A program made the position numbers and the translations under genes. Below are positions 1 to 5,345 of a DNA stretch of 5,909 nt, one piece after another (within the stretch, counting starts at the first letter, position 1; each line of letters opens with the position of its first letter). The DNA is taken from positions 1-5,909 of the forward strand of contig JASHTZ010000225.1 in assembly GCA_030040295.1 (NCBI GenBank), given 5' to 3'. This DNA is from Terriglobia bacterium (GTDB taxonomy: Bacteria; Acidobacteriota; Terriglobia; UBA7540). The notes under the pieces were generated by a model that ran no database searches, was not told the origin of the DNA, and worked only from the letters and a program-made list of their open reading frames with translations.

Positions 1-1
1 G

Positions 2-556
2 CGCAAGCACCTGGAGCGCGCAGACGTGGCGCTGCTCATCCTGGACGCTCAGGAGGGTGTCACCGCGCTCGACACGCACATCGGCGGATACGCGCACGAA
101 AGCCGCCGCTCCGTGATTATCGTCGTGAACAAGTGGGATGCGATTCGCAAGGGCCCCACCACCACGCAGGACTTCACGCGCGAAATTCGCGAAAGAATGA
201 AGTACCTGGATTACGCGCCCATCGTTTTCATCTCCGCGCTGCGCGGGCAACGAGTGGAAAATCTGTTGCAGGCCATCGCGCAGGTGGCCAATGACCGCCG
301 CCTGCGCATCAGCACTTCCGAGATGAACCGGTTTATGGAGGAAGTGGATTTTGAGCGCGTCACCACCCCGGCCAGCAAGCCCGCGCGGGTCTTCTACATG
401 ACCCAGGCGGGCGTGGCCCCGCCCATTTTCATCGCCTTCACCAATCGCTCCGGCAAACTGCATTTTTCCTTCGAACGCTTTCTTGAAAACCGCATTCGCG
501 AAAGATTCGGATTCGCGGGAACGCCCATCGTGATTAAATCCAAGGCGCGGCGCTGA
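2..556 (+). CDS. der: Ribosome biogenesis GTPase Der (EngA), C-terminal part, cut by left edge
   Basis: Der is a tandem two-GTPase-domain protein that binds the 50S subunit and is needed for its maturation. The frame is open from base 2, and only the last 184 residues are in the window. They hold the end of the second G domain: an ERAD(V)ALLILDAQEG stretch with the invariant helix after switch II, the G4 motif NKWD at window residues 43-46 and the G5 Ser-Ala at 78-79. Then comes the KH-like RNA-binding domain (about 95-184), with the family pattern PPIFIAFTNR, LHFSFERFLENRIRERFGF and GTPIVI near the end. The basic tail KSKARR is usual. A GTG at base 26 could be mistaken for a start, but the in-frame residues before it are also Der-like, so it is internal. 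The stop TGA is at 554-556. The next gene starts 32 nt downstream on the same strand, so co-transcription is possible although the functions are unrelated. Confidence 0.95.
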   Translation, partial: RKHLERADVALLILDAQEGVTALDTHIGGYAHESRRSVIIVVNKWDAIRKGPTTTQDFTREIRERMKYLDYAPIVFISALRGQRVENLLQAIAQVANDRRLRISTSEMNRFMEEVDFERVTTPASKPARVFYMTQAGVAPPIFIAFTNRSGKLHFSFERFLENRIRERFGFAGTPIVIKSKARR

Positions 557-588
557 CTTTTCTTTCCACCGGCGAGGAGGGAAATCGG

Positions 589-1368
589 ATGACGACAACT
601 CATCGACTGGCGAACGTGGCAGCGATTTTGTGCGCGGTCTTCATAGCGGGGCCGGCAACCGGAAGCCAAGGCGAGCGTCTGGCTGCGCGCGAGGGACTGA
701 ACTTCTCCGTGCCCGGCGCTGGGATAGGCGGCGCAACTCAGCCTGCCCGAGCCGCGGAACAATCTGGCGACAAGAAGACCGACTGGCTCGCCTCCGACCC
801 TTCCGGATGGGTGGACGTCACGCCACGCAAATCCCTGAAGGGGTGGACGCGCGTTCCCATTCCGCCCGACAAGCCTCTCGACCCAATGAATCAGTGGAAA
901 ATCGAGAAGGACCAGCACTATCTGCTCTGCGAGGGCAATCATGGGCATGAGTGGCTGCGTTACGATCACGCGATTTCCAATTTTCTTCTCCATGTGGAAT
1001 GGCGCTTCGAGCCCGACCCGCGCGGCAAGGGATATAACAGTGGAATTTTCGTGCGCAACGACCTGATGGGGAACGTCTGGCACCAGGCGCAGGTGGGCCA
1101 GACGGCATACATCTTCGGCCAAACGCTGGTACACGGCGAGGTGGGGCCCAAATTCAAAACCCCCACACCTGCCGTTAATCCTCTTCACTCCATCGGCGAA
1201 TGGAACACCTACGAAATTCGCTGCGACGGCCCGAAGATTACGCTGTGGGTGAACGGCGACCTGACGGGCGAATATGATGTTCCGGAGGTTCCCAAAGGCT
1301 ATTGGGGCCTGGAGGCGGAGGGCTATCACATCGAGTTTCGTAATGTCAAAATCAAGAAGCTGCCATAG
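589..1368 (+). CDS. Secreted DUF1080 / 3-keto-disaccharide hydrolase-type protein
   Basis: This 259-aa protein belongs to the DUF1080 family (3-keto-disaccharide hydrolase, concanavalin-like beta-sandwich), which is expanded in soil Acidobacteriota, Planctomycetes and Verrucomicrobia and linked to handling of 3-keto-sugars or glycans outside the cytoplasm. Residues 1 to about 25 look like a Sec signal peptide (Arg6, then a hydrophobic run from Ala8 to Ala20). Residues 26-70 are a low-complexity linker. The domain runs from about 72 (SGWVDVTPRKSLKGW) to 258. Family landmarks are VEWRF (136-140), NSGIFVR (150-156), GEWNTYEIRCDGPKITLWVNG (203-223, ending in the usual VNG turn) and IEFRNVKIKKL (248-258). 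The usual Gln-x-His-Gly before the last strand is replaced by LEAEGYH, so substrate may differ. The start is supported by GAGGAGG at 574-580, 8 nt before ATG. Domain assignment is firm; the exact substrate is not known from the sequence. Confidence 0.88.
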   Translation: MTTTHRLANVAAILCAVFIAGPATGSQGERLAAREGLNFSVPGAGIGGATQPARAAEQSGDKKTDWLASDPSGWVDVTPRKSLKGWTRVPIPPDKPLDPMNQWKIEKDQHYLLCEGNHGHEWLRYDHAISNFLLHVEWRFEPDPRGKGYNSGIFVRNDLMGNVWHQAQVGQTAYIFGQTLVHGEVGPKFKTPTPAVNPLHSIGEWNTYEIRCDGPKITLWVNGDLTGEYDVPEVPKGYWGLEAEGYHIEFRNVKIKKLP

Positions 1369-1418
1369 GATCGCAATACCTAAAGAGGATATTTGCCGTC
1401 CAAAGCCTGGCGGTTGGT

Positions 1419-1532
1419 TCACCAAATCGTGCAGCGCTCCTCGCGCACCATAGGGTCTCCGGCCTTGCAGCCAAAAGCCTGCTGAAAGTGCTCGATTCGG
1501 CAGGGATTGCTGAAAGTGCCGGGGCGATTCAC
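1419..1532 (-). pseudogene. C-terminal remnant of an M13 (neprilysin/PepO-type) metallopeptidase
   Basis: Reading the minus strand from the GTG at 1532 to the TGA at 1421-1419 gives 37 codons ending FQQAFGCKAGDPMVREERC, then Thr-Ile-Trp and stop. A Phe-x-Cys-Lys-x-Gly-Asp-x-Met tail closing on Cys/Val-x-Ile/Val-Trp-stop is the signature C terminus of M13 zinc metallopeptidases, which normally have about 650-700 residues. The catalytic HExxH region is absent, because an intact uracil-DNA glycosylase gene occupies the DNA immediately upstream. The N-terminal 19 residues do not read like M13. If 4 nt (GGCA) and 8 nt (TCGAGCAC) are skipped, they become VNRPLSAIPAEFQQAF, much closer to the family's usual VNGPLSN-PEF-xAF. 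The two insertions sum to 12 nt, so the frame recovers. The in-frame reading is open upstream only to 1553. The GTG overlaps the glycosylase TGA, but I see no reason to think the fragment is a functional peptide. Recognition rests on the tail motif alone. Confidence 0.6.
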
Positions 1533-2227
1533 GATTCCAGAAAATCGCGGATGTCATGCAAAACCCGGCGGAACATATCGGCGGTCAGCCGGCCGGTCTG
1601 GGTGTTCTGCTGGCTGGGGTGGTAGGAGCAAAACAGGCGGGGGAATCCCTCGGGCAGCTTCAAGCTCGCGCCATGCGAAAAGGCCAGGTTCGGCGGGCGT
1701 GTGAAGTCACGGCGGCCGCCCAGCACACGCAAGTAGGAGTCAAACGCGATCCGCCCCAGCACTAGGACGGCCCGAACGCGATTCAGAATTTCCAATTCCT
1801 TTTCGAGGTACGGCCGGCAATTGCGTAATTCCCGCGGCGTCGGTTTATTGGCGGGAGGCGCGCAGCGCAGTGACGCAGTAATGTAACAATTGCGAAGCTT
1901 CAGGCCATCATTACGGTTGCGCGCCGTGGGCTGGCTGGCAAATCCCGCCTCATAAAGAGCCGGATAGAGGAAATCGCCCGAACGATCACCGGTGAACATT
2001 CGCCCCGTGCGGTTTGAGCCGTGCGCCCCAGGGGCCAAACCGAGGATGAGGAGCTCAGCACCAGGGTCGCCAAACCCCGGCACCGGCTTGCCCCAATATT
2101 CCCAGTCGCGGTACATTCGCCGCTTTTCTTGAGCCACCTGGCGGCAATAGGCGATAAGCTTCGCGCAGCGCGTGCAGGCTATCACCTGTTGATTCAAGTG
2201 CGCCAATTTTGGGGGCACTTTGGGCAT
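1529..2227 (-). CDS. Uracil-DNA glycosylase, family 5 (UdgB type)
   Basis: This 232-aa enzyme should excise uracil, and probably other deaminated bases such as hypoxanthine, from DNA as the first step of base-excision repair in the cytoplasm. Family 5 is indicated by motif A GLAPGAHGSNRTGRMFTGD (63-81), which has the Gly-Leu-Ala-Pro-Gly-Ala-His form and lacks the polar catalytic residue seen in family 1. It is also indicated by motif C HPSQQNTQTGR (203-213). Cys18 and Cys21 (ACTRC) with Cys122 and Cys137 are the likely 4Fe-4S ligands. Length fits the family. ATG 2227 is the first ATG in the frame and has only an A-rich stretch upstream, no clear Shine-Dalgarno, so the start is moderately sure. 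It lies 67 nt downstream of an EVE-domain gene on the same strand, so the two may share a transcript. Its TGA overlaps the GTG of the M13 remnant. Confidence 0.92.
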   Translation of the reverse strand: MPKVPPKLAHLNQQVIACTRCAKLIAYCRQVAQEKRRMYRDWEYWGKPVPGFGDPGAELLILGLAPGAHGSNRTGRMFTGDRSGDFLYPALYEAGFASQPTARNRNDGLKLRNCYITASLRCAPPANKPTPRELRNCRPYLEKELEILNRVRAVLVLGRIAFDSYLRVLGGRRDFTRPPNLAFSHGASLKLPEGFPRLFCSYHPSQQNTQTGRLTADMFRRVLHDIRDFLES

Positions 2228-2294
2228 ATCGGAATTTTTTCGGGAGATGCGCTCCGTTAATCTGTTTTCACGCTGCTCATCGGGTGAGGCAGAC

Positions 2295-2714
2295 TCAAAA
2301 CGGCTTCTTTGCTGCCAATCGCATGATGATATCCCAGTATGCGTCGGAAACAGGCATGACCGATAGGCGCGGCATGCGTACCAGGTCGAAATTCTTCAAC
2401 GCGCTGGTCTTTTTAATTTCGTCAAGCGTGACCTGGCGTGCGAGTTTCTCCTTCGCCTGCAAGTCGAGCACCACTAGGCGCGGGTCCTTCTGCTGCGGGT
2501 CAGGGTAAGGGTCGCTCACGGCTTCAGCCAGGCCAACGGCTGCGCGATCCTCCCCGGTGTGATAGACCAGCACCGCGTCACCGCGCCGCACGTTCCGAAG
2601 GTGCTTCAGAGCCAGGTTATTGGAAATCCCATCCCACACGGTTTTGCCGTCGCGCTCGAGGTCAAAGTAGGAATAGTGTTCGGGATCGGATTTCAGCAGC
2701 CATTTTGCCGGCAT
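2295..2714 (-). CDS. EVE domain-containing protein (thymocyte nuclear protein 1-like)
   Basis: The product is a single EVE domain of 139 aa, a PUA-like fold that in other members binds modified bases in DNA or RNA. Landmarks are WLLKSDPEHYSYFDL (5-19), WDGISNNLALKHLRNVRRGD (27-46), YHTGEDRAAVGLAE (51-64) and the closing LVRMPRLSVMPVS (111-123). These follow the family order of aromatic-cage strand, WDGIRNxxARxxL helix, YH(S/T) strand, and RxxRLSVxPV. I prefer ATG 2714 because GGAGG lies just upstream and homologous proteins begin very near the MPAKWLLKSDP start. The in-frame ATG at 2759 would add 15 poorly conserved residues and has no ribosome binding site. Genes upstream are on the other strand, so this gene probably has its own promoter in 2715-2894, which I could not identify. 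The downstream partner is the uracil-DNA glycosylase. Stop TGA is at 2297-2295. Confidence 0.9.
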   Translation of the reverse strand: MPAKWLLKSDPEHYSYFDLERDGKTVWDGISNNLALKHLRNVRRGDAVLVYHTGEDRAAVGLAEAVSDPYPDPQQKDPRLVVLDLQAKEKLARQVTLDEIKKTSALKNFDLVRMPRLSVMPVSDAYWDIIMRLAAKKPF

Positions 2715-2718
2715 AATG

Positions 2719-2723
2719 CCTCC
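2719..2723 (-). promoter_or_regulatory. Ribosome binding site deciding the EVE gene start
   Basis: The minus strand reads GGAGG here, followed by CATT and ATG at 2714. The 4-nt spacing is slightly short but usable. It is the only good Shine-Dalgarno near either candidate start and favours ATG 2714 over ATG 2759. Confidence 0.6.
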
Positions 2724-2894
2724 ACGGCTTTCACCTTCGCTTTGCTGGGCAAAAGGCATTTTAGTTGAATATCCCCGCTCCGCCTAGTGCCCGTTAAACA
2801 GGAAGCGGTTCATTTGACTGAGGCGACCTCTTGCAAGCGCCGCGAACATAGACGATCACTTCGATCGCCGTAGTGTATAACTGGTTGCAAATCG

Positions 2895-3049
2895 GCAGTG
2901 GTACAGTTTGAATTGCGTAGGGGTGGGGCCAGTCCCTGCCCTTCGGCTCGGCAATGCCGGGATGGCACCCGCGACCCGTCGCCTGACGACGGCTTTGGGT
3001 CACAGGGCGAGGCGTGCCATTACGCTTCAATTTCAATCTGCACCACTGC
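2895..3049. repeat. 155-bp MITE/REP-like element with imperfect terminal inverted repeats
   Basis: The left end reads GCAGTGGTACAGTTTGAA, and the reverse complement of the right end reads GCAGTGGTGCAGATTGAA. They match at all but two of the first 18 positions, and after a short gap GCGTA follows on both arms (left 2915-2919, right 3021-3025). The interior has no reading frame of note but folds well. CGGCAATGCCG (2949-2959) is a hairpin nested between GGGTG (2921-2925) and CACCC (2966-2970). CCGTCG-cctga-CGACGG (2976-2992) is a perfect 6-bp stem, with GACC/GGTC able to extend around it. Small size, inverted ends, internal hairpins and no transposase fit a non-autonomous miniature element or a REP-type repeat. 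No target-site duplication is evident. I cannot show from one copy that it is dispersed in the genome. Its right end lies 17 bp before the toxin-antitoxin promoter. Confidence 0.65.
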
Positions 3050-3065
3050 TGGCAACAACAGAATG

Positions 3066-3094
3066 TTGACATGGCCATATGTCATGGCTATAGT
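3066..3094 (+). promoter_or_regulatory. Near-consensus sigma-70 promoter of the toxin-antitoxin operon, probably leaderless
   Basis: A perfect -35 TTGACA (3066-3071) is followed by a 17-bp spacer and the -10 TATAGT (3089-3094, 5 of 6 consensus bases). The expected transcription start is about 3100-3103, which coincides with the antitoxin ATG at 3103. No Shine-Dalgarno exists between the -10 box and the ATG. The mRNA is therefore predicted to be leaderless or nearly so. Confidence 0.75.
3067..3088. promoter_or_regulatory. Overlapping palindromes in the promoter, candidate antitoxin operator
   Basis: TGACAT (3067-3072) and ATGTCA (3079-3084) form an inverted repeat with a 6-bp spacer. GCCAT (3074-3078) and ATGGC (3084-3088) form a second, and ATGGCCAT (3071-3078) is itself palindromic. 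They cover the -35 box and spacer, as expected for autorepression by a Phd/VapB antitoxin or its complex with the toxin. The role is inferred from position and symmetry. Confidence 0.55.
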
Positions 3095-3102
3095 CTGAAA
3101 GT

Positions 3103-3348
3103 ATGCAAGTCAATGTCGCGTACGCCAAGAACAAACTCCCGAAGCTGATTAAAGCAGTGGAAAAAGGCGAATCCGTCACCATCTGCCGCCGCGGTTCGCC
3201 CGTCGTGGACATCGTGCGGACAAAGCGGTCGGCCAAGAAGGTAAGGAAGCTGGGCACTCTAGCGGGCAGGGCTCACATCGCCGACCTTGACTGGTGGAAG
3301 CCCATGACAGATCGCGAGGTTGAGGCATTCACCAAGGGGCGTTACTAA
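3103..3348 (+). CDS. Phd/YefM (VapB-type) antitoxin
   Basis: This 81-aa protein is the antitoxin of a type II toxin-antitoxin pair: it should bind and neutralise the PIN toxin encoded next and repress its own promoter. Residues 1-40 match the Phd/YefM DNA-binding fold, MQVNVAYAKNKLPKLIKAVE then KGESVTICRRGSPVVDIV, with the typical (L)xxLIxxVExGExVxIxRxGxPVA pattern. A basic linker (41-49) leads to the toxin-binding tail, which has a conserved Leu-Ala-Gly-Arg and DLDWWKPMTDREVEAF (61-76), the usual helix ending these antitoxins. The ATG lies 8 nt after the -10 box with no ribosome binding site. The stop TAA (3346-3348) is separated by one base from the toxin GTG. Small size, partner gene and sequence pattern agree; the split between the names Phd and VapB is only nomenclature. 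Confidence 0.9.
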   Translation: MQVNVAYAKNKLPKLIKAVEKGESVTICRRGSPVVDIVRTKRSAKKVRKLGTLAGRAHIADLDWWKPMTDREVEAFTKGRY

Positions 3349-3349
3349 G

Positions 3350-3730
3350 GTGAGGCTCCTTCTGGATACCGTGGTTCTTATTTGGGCGAGCACATCACCG
3401 GACCGACTGAGCCGACGTGCCGCAGCTGCATTGGAGGAGAGGCGAAACATACTTGAATTGAGCTCAATCTCTCTTTCCGAGATTGCAATTAAACACGCTC
3501 GTGGTAAGCTGACGTTCTCGCCTGACCACATTCGACAGGCGGTCATGAATCTGGACATCCGAATGCTCCCGTTTACGGCTGATCATGCGTTTCTGCTCTT
3601 CGACTTGCCACTCCACCATCGAGATCCATTCGATCGCCATCTCATCGCTCAAGCAATGGGCGAGGAGATTGCCGTGGTTAGTCCTGACCAATCATTTTGC
3701 CTTTATCGGGGGCTTAGAACCGTGTGGTAA
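3350..3730 (+). CDS. VapC-type PIN-domain ribonuclease toxin
   Basis: The product is a 126-aa PIN-domain endoribonuclease; VapC toxins cleave tRNA or rRNA and stop translation when the antitoxin is lost. Acidic active-site residues are in place: Asp6 (LLLDT), Glu44 (SEIAIK), Asp92 and Asp95 (HHRDPFDRHLIAQA) and Asp113 (VVSPD). Two positions differ from the usual subgroup pattern: Val8 where LLLDTH has His, and Ser43 where WEI has Trp. The C terminus (LYRGLRTVW) is complete. I chose GTG 3350 because homologues start directly at LLLDT, and AAGGGG (3334-3339) lies 10 nt upstream. An in-frame TTG at 3320 would overlap the antitoxin and add residues that do not fit the family. The one-base gap from the antitoxin stop implies translational coupling, which keeps antitoxin in excess. 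Confidence 0.9.
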   Translation: MRLLLDTVVLIWASTSPDRLSRRAAAALEERRNILELSSISLSEIAIKHARGKLTFSPDHIRQAVMNLDIRMLPFTADHAFLLFDLPLHHRDPFDRHLIAQAMGEEIAVVSPDQSFCLYRGLRTVW

Positions 3731-3800
3731 AAGTGCTTACGGGACTTGTATCCAATTCGCTTCGTTCGCATCTATATGACATGGAGGGACTAGGGAGAAC

Positions 3801-4139
3801 ATGGAAAAGGTAATGCATGTTGCGGCCGGCGACTGGCAGGGGCTGGAGACGAGCAGCAAGCCGGTGTTTTTGGATTTTTGGGCGGACTGGTGCGGTCCGT
3901 GCAGGATGCTCGCGCCGACTTTCGAAAAATTGGCGGAGAAATTCAGCGAGCACGTGACCTTCGCAAAAATTAATGTGGACGAGTTGCCCGAAATCGCCAA
4001 CAAGTTCGCCGTGCGGTCGATCCCCACGCTGGTCTTAATGCAGTCGGGCAATGTGGTGGAAAAGTTGGTAGGGCTGCGATCGGAGCAAGAATTGACGCAG
4101 GTCCTCAGCCGTTACACCAACAGCAACGGCAACAAATAA
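3801..4139 (+). CDS. trxA: Thioredoxin
   Basis: This is a 112-aa cytoplasmic thioredoxin, the dithiol reductant for ribonucleotide reductase, methionine sulfoxide reductases and peroxiredoxins, recycled by thioredoxin reductase. The active site WCGPC is at residues 30-34, inside FLDFWADWCGPCRMLAPTFE. The buried Asp25, the KINVDE strand (56-61) and the cis-proline loop RSIPT (Pro75) are all present. There is no signal peptide or membrane segment, and length matches the family. Start ATG 3801 has AGGGAG at 3792-3797, spaced 3 nt, and an additional GGAGG at 3783-3787; the next in-frame Met5 is possible but less likely. The gene sits 70 nt after the toxin gene and converges with the next gene on the other strand, with 81 nt between stops and no strong terminator hairpin visible. 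Many genomes carry several thioredoxins, so the trxA symbol marks the type. Confidence 0.93.
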   Translation: MEKVMHVAAGDWQGLETSSKPVFLDFWADWCGPCRMLAPTFEKLAEKFSEHVTFAKINVDELPEIANKFAVRSIPTLVLMQSGNVVEKLVGLRSEQELTQVLSRYTNSNGNK

Positions 4140-4220
4140 GCATGGATTGAAGTGACGAAGCCGGAGTCCGCAGATCCCGTCCCCTCTTTCCGGTTTAAAA
4201 TCCGCAATTCCCCCCGCCGT

Positions 4221-5213
4221 TCAGGCCCCTGGCCGCTGACCCAGCACGTTCGTAGTATTGGGAAAGAACCCCTTGGGCGTGCTCATGTAGCCCGAGACGG
4301 TATCCTTACCCAATTTGTTCACCACTAATTCCAGGGCAGTCTGGGCGCCTTGCACGTAAAACCAAAGGGGAGAGTTCAATGAGCAGTTCGGGTGTTCGGT
4401 CCTTTTATCATCGGCTGTGAGGTAAATGTAGTACATATTCTTCTTGGGGTCTGTTCTTTCAAGCTCCAAGGTTACTGTTCCAACCTTTTGTTGGGCCTTC
4501 CTGCGGGGAAGAGTGAATTCAAAGTAGTCGCGATCGGTTTTGTGAGCCAGCGCGACTAATTGATCGTGAGTTTGGGCGATGTCACCCTTCAATTCACTTT
4601 TGGTTCCGCTGAGGGCATTGGTGAATTCGTCCTTAGTGTCTGCCAGATCCTTTTTGGTTCCCGCCAGGTCCGTGCTCAGCCCGCCGATCTTGGCGGTGGA
4701 ATCCGCCTGAAGCTTGTTCAATTCATCGCTGCTGGCTTTCTGGGCGATGGCTTGATTCAATTGCGACACGGCAGTTTCTTGTTGCTTCTGGACTTCCGCC
4801 GCCAGGGCGTGCGCGCGCTGAAGGTCCTGCTGCGTAACGCCGAGTTTTTCCGAAGTGACCTGAAGTTGTCCGCGCAATTGAGCATAGCGGTCATCGGTGG
4901 AATCCATTCGCCGCGTCAGCAGGTTCATCGAATCGGCCTGCTTTGACTCAAAGTCACTAAACTGGTTGCGGGCCATAATGGCCATTGCCAGATTCACCGC
5001 AGTCACGATGGCCAGCACGACCACGACCCAGACCAGACCTTTTCCGCCTCCCGCTGCGGGGGCCGACTGCGGGGCCTGTTGAACCAGGACGTACTGGGGG
5101 CCGCCCGGTTGAGGTTGGAATTGCGGCGCGGCAGGCGCCTGCTCCGGGGCGGTCGAGGGTCGCGTGGGCGCATCGTTCAGGCCGAACATCGAGGTCGGAT
5201 CCTTTTCTGCCAT
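4221..5213 (-). CDS. Unrecognised single-pass membrane protein with long coiled coil
   Basis: I do not recognise this 330-aa protein. Residues 1-57 form a Pro/Gln/Ala-rich, probably disordered tail. Residues 60-80 (LVWVVVVLAIVTAVNLAMAI) are one membrane segment after a Gly-Gly-Gly-Lys. Residues 85 to about 225 are a charged helical stretch rich in Gln, Ala, Lys and Asp with heptad-like spacing, including near-repeats LAGTKKDLADTKDEF and LSGTKSELKGDI. Residues 230-330 look like a compact beta-rich domain (YFEFTLPRRK, VGTVTLELERTD, MYYIYLTADDK, LWFYVQGAQTALELVVNKL). This plan suits a membrane-anchored scaffold or sensor; orientation is unclear because basic residues flank both sides of the segment. 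AAGGAG lies 5 nt upstream of the ATG (5219-5224). The likely promoter is at 5302-5332. No neighbour reveals its job. Coding is supported by full length, ribosome binding site and sensible composition. Confidence 0.85.
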   Translation of the reverse strand: MAEKDPTSMFGLNDAPTRPSTAPEQAPAAPQFQPQPGGPQYVLVQQAPQSAPAAGGGKGLVWVVVVLAIVTAVNLAMAIMARNQFSDFESKQADSMNLLTRRMDSTDDRYAQLRGQLQVTSEKLGVTQQDLQRAHALAAEVQKQQETAVSQLNQAIAQKASSDELNKLQADSTAKIGGLSTDLAGTKKDLADTKDEFTNALSGTKSELKGDIAQTHDQLVALAHKTDRDYFEFTLPRRKAQQKVGTVTLELERTDPKKNMYYIYLTADDKRTEHPNCSLNSPLWFYVQGAQTALELVVNKLGKDTVSGYMSTPKGFFPNTTNVLGQRPGA

Positions 5214-5301
5214 ACATTCTCCTTATTTCCAAATGCTTGAGTCGAGATTACCGGAACAGCCGGATTTATCCACTCCTATGATGCCACATTCGTTGTCCGC
5301 G

Positions 5302-5332
5302 TTTATAGGTAAATGCATTTTTACCTTGTCAA
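5302..5332 (-). promoter_or_regulatory. Promoter with 19-bp spacer and internal palindrome (MerR-like architecture)
   Basis: On the minus strand, TTGACA (5332-5327) is a perfect -35 box and TATAAA (5307-5302) matches five of six -10 bases, separated by 19 bp. The spacer carries AGGTAAA (5326-5320) and TTTACCT (5313-5307), a perfect 7-bp inverted repeat around 6 bp, whose last base is also the first base of the -10 box. Over-long spacers with a palindromic operator inside are typical of promoters activated by MerR-family regulators; no such regulator is in the window. The 330-aa gene begins about 80 nt downstream. The promoter call is good; the regulator type is inference. Confidence 0.6.
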
Positions 5333-5345
5333 ATCCCCCTGGAGA

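Larger units (their letters stand above)
2715..3102. other. 388-bp intergenic region between divergent genes
   Basis: The EVE gene reads left and the antitoxin gene reads right from this region. Bases 2715-2894 hold the EVE gene's ribosome binding site and otherwise nothing I can name. A perfect 5-bp hairpin (CGATC-acttc-GATCG, about 2851-2867) is present, but there is no recognisable gene or clear promoter. Bases 2895-3049 are a structured repeat-like element, and 3066-3094 is the toxin-antitoxin promoter; both are listed separately. Short open frames across the region show no family pattern. Confidence 0.6.

Noticed and set aside
1369..1418. Terminator between the DUF1080 gene and the M13 remnant
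   Set aside because: The best stem (CCAA/TTGG) has four pairs and no T-run.
394..1557. A 387-codon open frame on the minus strand, across the end of der, the DUF1080 gene and the M13 remnant
   Set aside because: It is antisense to two well-recognised genes, its translation is rich in Arg, Pro and Gly with no family pattern, and it overlaps the M13 tail in a different frame.
2715..2759. Upstream ATG at 2759 as start of the EVE protein
   Set aside because: It has no ribosome binding site and adds 15 non-conserved residues; ATG 2714 has GGAGG and matches family starts.
2794..3078. A 94-codon minus-strand frame across the intergenic repeat
   Set aside because: It has no ribosome binding site or recognisable motif, and it runs through the hairpin-rich repeat; the stretch QLYTTAIEVIVYVRGACKR looked protein-like but matched nothing I know.
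3320..3349. TTG at 3320 as start of the VapC toxin
   Set aside because: It would overlap the antitoxin and add ten residues before the LLLDT strand where the family begins.
3746..3778. TTGTAT and TATATG as a promoter for thioredoxin
   Set aside because: The spacer would be about 21 bp and both boxes are weak, so I do not list it.
4140..4220. Terminator between the converging thioredoxin and 330-aa protein genes
   Set aside because: Only short weak stems are visible and no T-run follows a stem on either strand.
4560..4946. A 128-codon + strand frame inside the 330-aa gene
   Set aside because: It is a shadow frame antisense to the coiled-coil region, with no ribosome binding site or family pattern.
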